Source of the DNA: Amorphochlora amoebiformis
Taxonomy: Eukaryota > Cercozoa > Chlorarachniophyceae
Direction of reading: 5' to 3'
Length of the DNA: 64,000 nt
Assembly: GCA_054601695.1 (NCBI GenBank)
Contig: BAAHQB010000091.1
Location: 248,001-312,000, forward strand
The translations under genes were made by a program, and so were the position numbers. Position 1 is the first letter of the stretch, and every line of letters starts with the position of its first letter. Positions 1 through 64,000 of the stretch are shown one piece after another. Under the pieces are notes generated by a model. The model worked only from the letters and a program-made list of their open reading frames with translations. It did no database searches and was not told the DNA's origin.

Positions 1-64
1 TAGTATATAGTTTATAATATATAATACATAGTACATAATATGTAATACATAGTATATGATACAC

Positions 65-102
<38 letters not shown>

Positions 103-109
103 CATATAC

Positions 110-271
110 CTTATCTTCGGATAGGGCCCCCATTTGATCTGCCCCTCGTTTTAATCGGATATTTTCGCGAATCGACCTATGAATATATGTATATATACCA
201 AAAATATATGTGATATACATACATACATACATACATATATATATATATATATTATACATAATACCTATATG

Positions 272-320
<49 letters not shown>

Positions 321-354
321 AGATAATATATAGTATAACATATAAACATATATG

Positions 355-399
<45 letters not shown>

Positions 400-472
400 A
401 TACACATATTAATATACATGTTATGATTTTTAGTTTGTTTAAGATGATGGACGAGAGGACAAGAGAGCTGCT

Positions 473-519
<47 letters not shown>

Positions 520-605
520 AACACAAATATATATACCATATGTATATAAGGATGTATTTTAACACACACACTCACATATACATATATATATATACATAAT
601 ATATC

Positions 606-654
<49 letters not shown>

Positions 655-697
655 TATATAATCCGTATTTTATATACACACAAACACACACACACAC

Positions 698-787
<90 letters not shown>

Positions 788-1155
788 TCTACATGTTGTA
801 TATGGAGTATACACACACAAACACACACACACACACATATGTATATGTGTGTATGTATGTGTATGTATGTATATATGTATGTATTTATACATACATACAT
901 ACCTATCCTGTTTCTTGATTTGCTGTTGGATGTCGAATAAATGCTTGCAAAACCTGTGGTTAGTTTAATTACACACACACACACACACATATATATAATA
1001 TATCCACACACACACACACACAGTATGCATCCACAACACACACACATAATATATATATATATATATATATATATAGATATATTATATAGATATATATATA
1101 TATATATATGTATGTGTATATATGTATTTACATACATACACTCTGGTCTTAACAT
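110..1155 (-). CDS. Unknown gene, first three exons; continues past the left edge
   Basis: I do not recognise this protein. Three minus-strand exons join in phase: 1142-1155 (ATG start, residues MLRPE across the junction), 903-953 ([16 protein letters not shown]) and 110-176 ([16 protein letters not shown] and onward). The second exon has a good acceptor with a yeast-like branch motif (ctaac just before cacag) and a gtatgt donor. The third ends at a gtatat donor, so the gene continues beyond base 1. The 44 visible residues are charged and probably helical or coiled. The introns are (TA)n, (CA)n and tetranucleotide repeats. The start lies about 50 bases from a possible divergent plus-strand start at 1209. 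Support is open frame plus phase only; the plus strand of 110-177 is also open in one frame. Confidence 0.42.
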
Positions 1156-1371
1156 TTAATTGAATATAAATAAGACACTGATATTGGACATTGATTTGAA
1201 TGTATAAAATGAAAACCATTTCAAAAACAATAAGGTAAGCTAGCACGTGCTGCTCAGCATCTCATCTCATTGTTCTGTATCTCATCTGAATAGCAACAAC
1301 AGACAACCCAAACATATATATATTTATTTATGTGTGTATGTTTATGTAAATGTATTCATAATATTGGTTTT

Positions 1372-1510
<139 letters not shown>

Positions 1511-1693
1511 CAATTTTATATTTTAAATGCTTGGGCCACAGTACTATATAATGGATATCCCATGAAAATTTAATAACAATAAATCAGTTCATGAACTATA
1601 TATATAATAATATATATATATAATATAATATATATATATATATATATATATGGATATATAAAAGAAATCTCAATATTTTTCTCAAACTTCAAT

Positions 1694-1729
<36 letters not shown>

Positions 1730-1762
<33 letters not shown>

Positions 1763-2105
1763 TTTGTGTGTGTGTGTGTGTGTGTGTTTGATTTTCCTTC
1801 CTGTCTCTCTCTCTCTTTCTTTCTTTTGTTTCTTTGTTCCTTCCTGTCTTTCTTTCTTTCTTTGTTTTTGTTTTGTTTGTGTGTGTGTGTGTGATCTATA
1901 ATTTCTCTCTCTCTCCTCTCAATCTCCTCTCTCTCTCTCATTTTTTTTTTTTTCATAAATCTTTAAAACAATTCCTCATTGCATTGTTTTTTGAATTGAA
2001 ATTGTTGAGTTATTTCAAAATATATATATACATTCTTCTTCTTCTTTCTTTTTTTTGTTTGTTCATCTCTTTCTTCCCTTCTGTGTGTGGGTTTTGTTTG
2101 CCATT

Positions 2106-2136
<31 letters not shown>

Positions 2137-2383
2137 CCTCCTTTTTTTTTTTTTTTTTTGTTTTTTTTGTTTTTGTGTGTGTGCCATTTTCAAACACCAA
2201 TCTCATCATTCTAGAATCATGATGTCTCACAACTCTCTCTCTCTCTCTCTCTCTCTCTAATTGTGAACACTATATATTTCAATCTGATCTCTCTCTCTCC
2301 TTCTTCCTTCCTTCCTTCCTTTCTTTTTTGGTATCACTTTCTCAATTTATTGAGCTCCATCTCTCTCTCTCTCTCTCTCTTTG

Positions 2384-2460
<77 letters not shown>
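1730..2460 (+). repeat. Polypyrimidine and (GT)n block
   Basis: The order is (TTTC)n at 1730-1765, mixed CT and T runs to 2340, long T runs at 2108-2160, (CT)n at 2355-2380 and (GT)n at 2388-2460. No exon is seen. Confidence 0.85.
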
Positions 2461-2463
<3 letters not shown>

Positions 2464-2540
2464 GGAGGAACATATATTATATAGACATACATATGTATAT
2501 ACCACACCGGTAGGGTTGAGAGGAATAACATTATCCCCAG

Positions 2541-2803
2541 TCCAATTACGCGTTTGGACGAGTGAAGATACCAAAGTAGGGTTATTAATTACCTATATGC
2601 AAAAATACTTGAATAAACATATCAAAAATGTACATGCATCCCACACGCGAGGGAGTATTGTAATTACACGTAAATGCACACCCGGACAAAACAGGAGGAG
2701 GGACAGATATACCGATCTCCAGAAAAAAGAAGAGAGGAAACGGACGATTATAGGAGAATTGGGATGGCTGAATAGATATTTGGAGAAACGGTCGGGTAGT
2801 ATG

Positions 2804-2841
<38 letters not shown>

Positions 2842-2876
2842 CTATTTTTATATATTTTTATATTTATTACTATATG

Positions 2877-2933
<57 letters not shown>

Positions 2934-3023
2934 ATCTGTTGTACGTTTGCATGTACATATATAGGTAGAGGGAGGAGATAGGATATATATATATATATAT
3001 ATGTATATATATGTGTATATATA

Positions 3024-3070
<47 letters not shown>

Positions 3071-3265
3071 CACATAGAAACATATATCATAGACGTGCGC
3101 GATACCGCTTCTCGGCTGATGACATGTCCTGATAACACACATACATTTTTAATATATATTTGTAATATATTTTATTTATAAAAATATGAATACATACATG
3201 AAATACACACATAGTGTATTGTACTTATATACACTATATGTATATATGTGTGTGTCTATATATAT

Positions 3266-3298
<33 letters not shown>

Positions 3299-3357
3299 GT
3301 TATATATATGTTATATATGTATATATACATACATATATGTTTGTATATATACATACA

Positions 3358-3428
<71 letters not shown>

Positions 3429-3451
3429 ATTTATAATATCCACATTTTATT

Positions 3452-3509
<58 letters not shown>

Positions 3510-3606
3510 GGTGTTTGTGTGTGTTATAAATGTATAGTATCTGTATATCTATATTTATATACAAATGTATATATATATTATATATATATATATTTATAAA
3601 AAAGGC

Positions 3607-3655
<49 letters not shown>

Positions 3656-3656
3656 C

Positions 3657-3698
<42 letters not shown>

Positions 3699-3793
3699 TT
3701 ACATAGTCTCATACGTTCAGACAACATACATACATACATACCCCAGGGTTTGAGGGCGACGAAGGGGTTTCTTCCATCCATGACGAGCCCTAA
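2541..3793 (+). CDS. Unknown gene, last three exons
   Basis: I do not recognise this protein. Exons 2541-2575, 2695-2795 and 3747-3793 join in phase and end at TAA. The middle exon encodes a very basic and acidic helix ([16 protein letters not shown] then a leucine-rich stretch), and the last ends in an acidic tail ([14 protein letters not shown]). Acceptors are ccccag, aaacag and ccccag. The 5' end is unresolved: an ATG at 1209 followed by a gtaagc donor at 1234 is a candidate first exon, but I could not connect it in phase. The large intron 2796-3746 is (TA)n. The minus strand of 3745-3792 is open in all three frames with its own plausible splice sites, so strand assignment is uncertain. 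Confidence 0.35.
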
Positions 3794-3799
3794 CACACC

Positions 3800-4470
<671 letters not shown>

Positions 4471-4528
4471 TACTTATATATACATGTTCCAACTATATTT
4501 CATTCTCTGCACACAAATATATAATATA

Positions 4529-8224
<3,696 letters not shown>

Positions 8225-9491
8225 GTACGACGCCCGATGCTCGCCTTGAGTACTTCCTCCATCTCCTCCCCCTCCCCTCAACCTTTGTATTCTCCACGGG
8301 CTGGAAGAGGGTTCTAGTCGGGTGAAAAGAGATGATTCAGAAGAAATGAGATGGTGGACATTGACCAATTCCATCTTTAAATTTCGTGTTCAAAACGCAG
8401 AGTCGAGAGTCAGACAACAAAATGAACTTCCGAAGGAGCTATGGTAGCACTTCAGTGCGAAAAATGAAAGAATTGCTGTGTGAGGCATGCCTTTTTGACT
8501 CCTGTACGTCCTCGCCCCCTTTATTCGTAAACCTATCAATATCCCACGCCAATTTTCGTATAAATCATTAGGGTCTTTTATTTATTAGATAAAATTACCT
8601 CTAGTCCGTCTTGAATTCACCCCAACCGCCCCGAGAGCCACCAAGCAGACAATCATCATCGCCCCATACGCGGAAGGCCGGAAGCTAAGCGTGACTAAAG
8701 GTTGAATCACTTACGTCGGAATCCACGGAATCTAAAACGTGACCACAGGCCGGGTATCACATTCGAATCTATGAGCGTGATCGAAGGCCGAATCACACGT
8801 TGTCAAAAATGGAGGTTTCTACTGGCGAACCTTGTCAATCACAGGCCTTGTCCAGCCTGTCTCGAACCCAGACATTAGGAGAGGTGAGGGTGTTGGGAAA
8901 AGTTATATTGTGAGGACCATTGGAGGTTGACCTTGTGTTTGATCCAGGATGGAGGCGAGAGGAGGGAGAACGGAGAAATCGCTCTGGACGGGTAAAATTA
9001 CTTTCGGAAAAAGGGGCGGAGGGAAGGGAAGGAGAAGAGAAAATTAAGAGAAAAGAAGAGATAGTTTGACGATACAGAAGAATTAAAAAGAAAATGAAGT
9101 TGGAATGTAGTTTAAGATCGGGAGACACGTACGATGCAGTGGGGTTCAAACGGCCATGAAATTGGGAGGGACAGAGAGAGTCTGGGAAAGTGAAGTGTTC
9201 TAGAGAAATAATGGAAATTAAGGAGGTTGGAGAAAGTGGAAAGAGATGTAGAGAGTGGAGAGACAAGAAAAAAGTAAGAGACGAGCTTGGAGGGCGGTAG
9301 ACCGATCTGACCTTCGTACCTCCTCGCTATCTTTATGCGCGTGTGTTATGTTTGAGTTGGATGTCAAAAAAATTCATAAACACGGACACACACAGAGAGA
9401 GTGAGATGGAGAGCAGAAGGTTCTCTCTCTCTCTCTCTATGTATATAAATATTTGTATAATAAATATTCATTTATGCGTATATGTATATGA

Positions 9492-9525
<34 letters not shown>

Positions 9526-9547
9526 GTATATATATATATATAATATG

Positions 9548-9583
<36 letters not shown>

Positions 9584-9991
9584 TATATCCCTTAACTCAG
9601 ACCTGACCTCTCCCATCGTCCGTCAATGGACAGTGAGGAGGAGGTAACTGCATAATCTACCCAACCTAACCCTAGCCCTATCCTAACCTAATCATAATCC
9701 TATCCGAGTATCTTGTAATCTCAATTCTCTTTCTCCCCTTTTATCCCTCGATATCACACTTTTTTCTCTCTCTTCACTTCTCCCTCCGACACACCCTCCT
9801 CTTATTCTTTTCGCTCTCGTTCTTTCCGCTCTCTCGGCCTCTCCGCTCTCTCCGCTTTCTCCCTCTATCTCATATACCCGAAAGTCTGTAATATCCTGAC
9901 AAACCTTACACCAACATAACCGTAATGAGATAAGTCTAGTTGAATCCTAACCCTAACCCTGACCGATGCGCTAAAACCTCTTAAAGGGAAA
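8225..9991. promoter_or_regulatory. Divergent intergenic region with quasi-palindromic repeats
   Basis: This 1.77 kb gap separates the divergent starts at 8224 (-) and 9992 (+). It is mostly free of (TA)n except near 9490-9590. At 8690-8810 three related units contain GTGAC or GTGAT, then about ten bases including AAGG, then ATCAC, so each can form an imperfect hairpin. At 8970-9290 the plus strand is strongly purine-rich. At 9660-9990 there are scattered CCCTAA-like repeats and a pyrimidine-rich stretch (9720-9870). No TATA box can be singled out in such AT-rich DNA. A 143-codon minus-strand frame at 8835-9266 is treated as spurious. Confidence 0.45.
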
Positions 9992-31295
<21,304 letters not shown>

Positions 31296-32149
31296 TTAGA
31301 GCCTAAGTTAAGTGATTTTGGAGTTTTCTCCACAGTCCACACGTTACAAGAGGATCTGTTGTACCACTAGACTATGATCTCTAGATGATGTCCGAGTTAT
31401 CATCACATCTACTAGTACTAGATCTAGTAGATCTAGTAAATACTAGAATTTTAACTAGTTACTGGTGCAAGTGGCACATGTTAGACCATGGATGTTAGAC
31501 CTCTAGACACGAGACCTGGATATTCTCTAGATTCTATAGATTCTCTAGATTCTAGATGATGCATGATCTAGATGATCTAGATGATCTACTAGATCTAGAT
31601 GATCTATCGATGAAGTCCTCTTGACTCTAGTCTAGTAGTGACTAGCTAGAGTGCTAGACTAGTTGGAGGAGTAACTAGAGTAGCTAGACTATATTTAATT
31701 ATAATATAACTAGTATAACAAGATAATTATCTTATCATGATTATATAATTTATACTAGTACCACCACCACCCAGTTATATCTGGTATATTATTTATTATT
31801 ATATTATTTATAGTTAATCTAGTTAATTAATATTAATCTAGTTAATGGATATATACACATATACTAGATATATATTATAATAGAGATATATACTAGATCT
31901 AGTAGATATCTCTAACTTAGTATGTACAGTGAAGTGACTCAAATTCTAGAAGTTATACATTGAATATTCGAACTCTGAATTTACGAATCCAAACGGAGAA
32001 TACCAATATAAATCAAATGAAACAGGAACAGGATAGTCTAGATCAGGATCTAGGCCAAGCTGCTCCTTTAACTTGGAGCTGGGTGTTGTAGACGTATCTG
32101 CCAGATCTGCTTGTGAAGTTGTCCTGGGTGTTTATGGTTCAGGCTGCTC
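31296..32149. other. Convergent 3'-3' intergenic region dense in CTAG
   Basis: This gap lies between the stop codons at 31295 (+) and 32150 (-). From about 31365 to 31713 I count 25 CTAG tetranucleotides, against one or two expected by chance, many inside longer palindromes of the AGATCTAGAT type. From 31700 to 31900 the sequence becomes AT-rich with TAAT and TTAA motifs. No open frame or tRNA-like structure is evident. It may mark transcript ends of the two genes, but no terminator motif is proven. Confidence 0.6.
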
Positions 32150-32349
32150 CTAGACCGTCAGGAGTATGGACTCTATGCGTTTGTGATATGAAATTATACT
32201 GTCGGCGGTCTTAGCATCAGCAGCATCCCGTAACAACGACTTGGAATCTGGAGATCTCATATCTTGGCACATTGTCTCTGAAAAATAAACAGTAACATAA
32301 ATATATATATATATATATATATATACAATATATATATATATATGTGTGT

Positions 32350-32399
<50 letters not shown>

Positions 32400-32418
32400 G
32401 TGTATACATATATGTACA

Positions 32419-32480
<62 letters not shown>

Positions 32481-33305
32481 TAGCGATGACAGTTAGCAAA
32501 TAATGAGCACCTACACGGAAACGTTGTCATCGTTAGATGCTACAAAGGACACAGAAAACGATTCCTTCGATATGATGGGAAAATATACCCCGATGAAGTA
32601 CTCGTTCTAGGATGCTTTGAAATCAGTAGCAAGTGTGTCATCCGGAATTTTGATGGTGTAGTCGTGGGTGATCTTATTAAGGCAGCGTCGCTTCATACTC
32701 TGGCGCAACTGACTCCGTATACACCGTGCCTGCCCGCCTTCATCTCATCCAACCCGTCCTACACGGTGAACTCGACTCTGAACTCGACACTGTATCGGAA
32801 TCTTCAAAGATGGTGCGCTTCTTCTTGCCGCTGTAGACGGTTTTGGACCCTCCGACGAGTGAAGGTGCGATTCCAATCCGATCGTGACTTGACTTGAACT
32901 GGAGTATACTTAAGTGCTCGGCAAGAGATGTGAGCCCACGGAGTCGACGCAGCATGGTCAGATGTTGTCTCCGGCTCACTAAATTTAGAAAATGATAAAA
33001 TATCGGTGAATCGATTTTTTAAAAAAATTAGTTCGGCTGCCGGCCAGAATAAAAACATTAATATTTCGCCAACAATCTGGCTGACTGGTTCGGGTTCCAA
33101 CGCGGTTTAATGAAGCCTTTAACCCAGTGTTACGATGATTCTCGGAATTATTATGAATCTGCAGCGAGCATAAATCGCAACTAGCCCTTAAATAACCGGA
33201 GAACATGCGGACGTTATTCAACCGGTCAGTTCTATCCTTCCATCTGCGCATATATTTGCATTTTGTATAAATATATATTTTTATGTTTATAAAAATATTA
33301 TATAG

Positions 33306-33360
<55 letters not shown>

Positions 33361-33860
33361 TATACATATATATTATATTATATTATCGGTCTTCTCAATC
33401 TCTTTTGATTTCTTAAATTATACAAACCGAAAGTATCTCGGGGTGAAGTGTTCTTCGCAAAATTCGGCGGAAACCAACTTTGCATCTCACGATCTCCCAT
33501 ATTTTCGGCAGGAAGGGTGGGTGCATGAATACGCGACATGTTATCGTTGGCATAGCCCTCATTCTGAAACTATAAGATTTTGTTTGCTTTCTGTTTCTCG
33601 TTCTTCTTGCCTATACACTCTGCCGCACCGTTCCACCTCTGCACATTAATACAATAGGCTTTGGGCGTGAGAGAGTGGCAACAGTCCTGGTATGTGGAAA
33701 CCTCCTCAAAGTGGTAATTGTTTCTCCTTCTTCTGTCCTTTCTTTTTTCTTTTGTGTACGCATGTATGTTCATGTATGACAGTACGTGATGAATTGTACT
33801 TCGTGTGCATTGTTTGTACTCATTTAAATATTTATAAGTATGTAAATGTACACATTACAT

Positions 33861-33948
<88 letters not shown>

Positions 33949-33981
33949 ACATACATACATATATATATATATATAATATAT

Positions 33982-34013
<32 letters not shown>

Positions 34014-34062
34014 CATACATACATATATTTATATTATATATAATATTATATATAAACATATA

Positions 34063-34131
<69 letters not shown>

Positions 34132-34194
34132 ACGTACAAGTTTTGCAGCCCCTTCTTTAGTATCAGTTTGTTTTCCTGTTTGCGCGACACGTTT

Positions 34195-34241
<47 letters not shown>

Positions 34242-34249
34242 TATATACA

Positions 34250-34305
<56 letters not shown>

Positions 34306-34575
34306 CATACATGTACATATGTGTACATATGTTCATATATTTTTGCACTGGAAGGTAGAATTAAAAGCTCTTTAAAGTTATGTTTTAAGAGACTTAAGCG
34401 GCAAGTTAAGCCTAGTGTGAACTAATATTACCTAAAACTATAATCTGTTGAATCCAGTTGAGTCCGCTGCTTTACAAAAACTAAACTACTGCGACACCCA
34501 GCTCAGGGCCAGCTGTGTACCCTCGTATACCTGCGTACCTCTGTATATTTCTAAAGTCTCGACTAACATACTCAT
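32150..34575 (-). CDS. Unknown seven-exon gene, about 198 residues
   Basis: I do not recognise this protein. Minus-strand exons: 34498-34575 ([22 protein letters not shown] and onward), 34138-34175, 33653-33686, 33424-33563, 33134-33243, 32910-32978 ([20 protein letters not shown]) and 32150-32277 (TAG). All six junctions keep phase from ATG to stop. The last exons form a basic helical stretch ending ...[11 protein letters not shown] possible extra exon 33702-33732 has a poor purine-rich acceptor. The exon ending at 32910 could instead run on to about 32770, because the frame stays open and Ser-rich. This gene is divergent from the RGS-C2 gene (about 340 bases between starts) and convergent with the FAM227 gene. 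Unlike its neighbours it has little (TA)n outside the introns at 32300-32480, 33310-33380 and 33870-34320. Confidence 0.5.
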
Positions 34576-34914
34576 TCTCCCTGTGTGTTTAAAAAAATTG
34601 GAAAGAAGAACAGTTTTTTCTATTATTTGTTCTTGGGGTTTGTGTGTATTTTGGAGGGATGATTCAAGGAAAAGTTGGAATTAGTAATGTTCGAAGTAAG
34701 GATCGGGTGTTTGAGTCTTTTGTTGGGAACTCCCTTGGGGAGAGAGGACGGGGGAATGAGAGGAGAGTTCATGGGTGGGACTTATTGAGCCACCCTTCCG
34801 CTCTTCCCCGCTTATCTTTCCATCCTCTAGACCCTTTCCCTATCCTAGATTGTGTTTGTCCTGATGTGAGAAAAGATGAAGAATTTGTCTGAATGTCTTT
34901 AGGAAGAGCAAAGT
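34576..34914. promoter_or_regulatory. Divergent promoter region between the unknown gene at 34575 (-) and the RGS-C2 gene
   Basis: These 339 bases lie between two divergent ATG codons and lack (TA)n. They are purine-rich on the plus strand from about 34660 to 34780 and pyrimidine-rich from 34790 to 34850. A gtctttag acceptor-like site at 34895-34902 precedes the RGS-C2 start, so an upstream noncoding exon is possible. Confidence 0.35.
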
Positions 34915-44825
<9,911 letters not shown>

Positions 44826-46304
44826 ATAATGATCCCAGACAAAGATTTAAATGAAAAGCTTGGATTCATCGTGGATTGTGAGTTATCAATCGTAAAGGAT
44901 TTCCTGGGTGATCCTCTTCCCTGATATGCCTACGTTTCCACCCGGAAATTGTATTCTCATATTGATATGTATTTGCTATTTTTTAGAGGATATCCGCAAT
45001 ATGGCCATATAAAAGGGAATCATCGTGGCCCAATATCCAAGCACATTCATTAGGGGACCCACAGTCTGGGCTGTAGACTGACTGAGCTAGATATATAGGG
45101 AGTGAGGCGCGAACGAATAACTTTCTTTCGAGAGGAGAGGATCTAGTCGGATCGTGATAATGAATAACTTGAACTAATCACTAGGATCACGTTACACAGG
45201 CTATCTGTGTAGCAGATATATCTATTTTCAGATTCCTAATCATCATCCATCACCTTAGCCTCGGACCTGTATAGTTGAAGACTGTCCAAACCGATATTGT
45301 AAGTCTAGTAAGTATTCGTCCACGTCAGTGCGTACGACTCACTGTTTTATATATATCAATCTAGATCAATATATATATTTTATAAGTTTATACTTTGCAC
45401 CTGTAGTACGTCGTCACATGTCTAGATGTAGTCAGTGTAAACGCATATACTAGTAATAAACTTGTAAAGTCTAGACCAACCACAATAGTACCTAACTACT
45501 ATTGTTACTACACTAGTACAGTGGATAATCTCATGATATGCGTTGCGTTGATCATATGTGTCTAGTAAATATGTCTACCGCACAGATGTCGAATACGAAT
45601 ATGCTTGTAAGTGCGTGTACTATTAGATGTACGAGTACGCATGAAATGTAATTTTATATGTACGCCCGCTGCGGATCGGCATACTAGACGTAGACATATA
45701 TCCTCTAGATCCTGTCCCGATAACACGGGAAGAATCGCAATCATTACGGTATACTCTGGATACTCCAGATAGTACGTACGTATACAGTATGTATATAGAT
45801 TATCGTTTATTGATAATACGCACATCTGTAGTGTCACTACCAGTATTGCATGCACGCATCATCTGACACTACAATACGTACAACTTAGAACGTACGTATT
45901 CGTACGTCACGAGTCTGCGTATGCTAGTATGTGACTGTCCAATTTCATCTCAGCTCATATTCTAGATATTCGTGTGTATACGCAAGTACGTACGTACATT
46001 TCAATAATACCTAGAATACTAGTAATATACTAGCACGGTATCTAGAGTACAACAAACGGACTACGTACGTATGTACGCAATGTCTAGAATGTCATATACG
46101 TATACGTACACTGTATTTTTTCCTACATTGCATGGCTGAGAAGGGAATAAACTCCGCCCATACACAAGAAGGTTTATACAACCCTTTACAAAGTCACACG
46201 CGTAACACGCCTGCACAGAACGCTGCACTACTGCCAAATTTGGTCGAATAATTTTTCTCGAATTAATTCGTTCGAATAATTGCTCGAGTTTCTTATGCTT
46301 CTTG
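44826..46304. other. Convergent 3'-3' intergenic region rich in ACGT, GTAC and CTAG palindromes
   Basis: This gap lies between the RGS-C2 stop (44825) and the RICTOR stop (46305). It is free of (TA)n arrays. From about 45290 to 46120 short palindromes (GTAC, ACGT, CTAG, CATATG-like) recur constantly, for example runs of alternating acgtacgt. It resembles 31296-32149 in position and in having palindromic tetramers, though the dominant tetramer differs. I see no gene in it; an 88-codon minus frame at 46061-46324 partly overlaps the RICTOR end and is rejected. Confidence 0.55.

Positions 46305-64000
<17,696 letters not shown>

Noticed and set aside
8835-9266. 143-codon minus-strand frame rich in Ser and Pro
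   Set aside because: It lies in a purine-rich promoter region and its composition follows the base bias. No splice partner or family was found.

Overview
This is a nuclear eukaryotic window. It contains many tiny exons (14 to about 280 bases) with GT-AG or occasionally GC-AG borders, separated by introns made mostly of (TA)n microsatellite, with some (CA)n, (AG)n, (ATT)n, polypyrimidine and telomere-like CCCTAA/TTAGGG tracts. Almost every long open frame in the raw six-frame translation is (TA)n read as Tyr-Ile and is not a gene. I built gene models by hand by chaining short non-repetitive islands whose splice sites and reading-frame phases agree, then tested them against protein families I recognise. 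The organism is unnamed. A TORC2 subunit (RICTOR), an RGS protein and a FAM227-type protein (a family I associate with ciliated lineages), together with TTAGGG-type repeats, suggest an intron-rich, probably flagellated protist or early-branching opisthokont-like lineage. That placement is inference.

The genes alternate strictly in orientation. 110-1155 (-) is the 5' part of an unknown gene leaving the left edge. 2541-3793 (+) is the 3' part of an unknown gene. 4529-8224 (-) is an unknown 130-residue gene. 9992-31295 (+) is a 35-exon FAM227/FWWh-domain gene of about 907 residues. 32150-34575 (-) is an unknown 198-residue gene. 34915-44825 (+) is an 18-exon gene with an RGS domain followed by a C2 domain. 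46305 to the right edge (-) is a RICTOR (TORC2) gene, complete at its C-terminus and running to or past position 63959. The convergent gaps at 31296-32149 and 44826-46304 contain almost no (TA)n but are packed with short palindromes (CTAG, ACGT, GTAC). The divergent gap 8225-9991 holds quasi-palindromic repeats.

The most unusual feature is a recurring architecture. Introns contain decayed, truncated copies of the neighbouring exon, each bounded by (TA)n and usually carrying only one splice border. I see this at about fifteen places in two unrelated genes, once with five near-identical copies (49915-50680). It looks like (TA)n-bounded duplication of coding islands feeding both intron growth and, occasionally, alternative exons. 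Telomere-like arrays also serve as whole introns.

Limits: exon borders are by eye and no search was run. The three recognised genes rest on family motifs. The four unknown genes rest only on phase agreement, and I caught this evidence misleading me once on the wrong strand (see rejected items).
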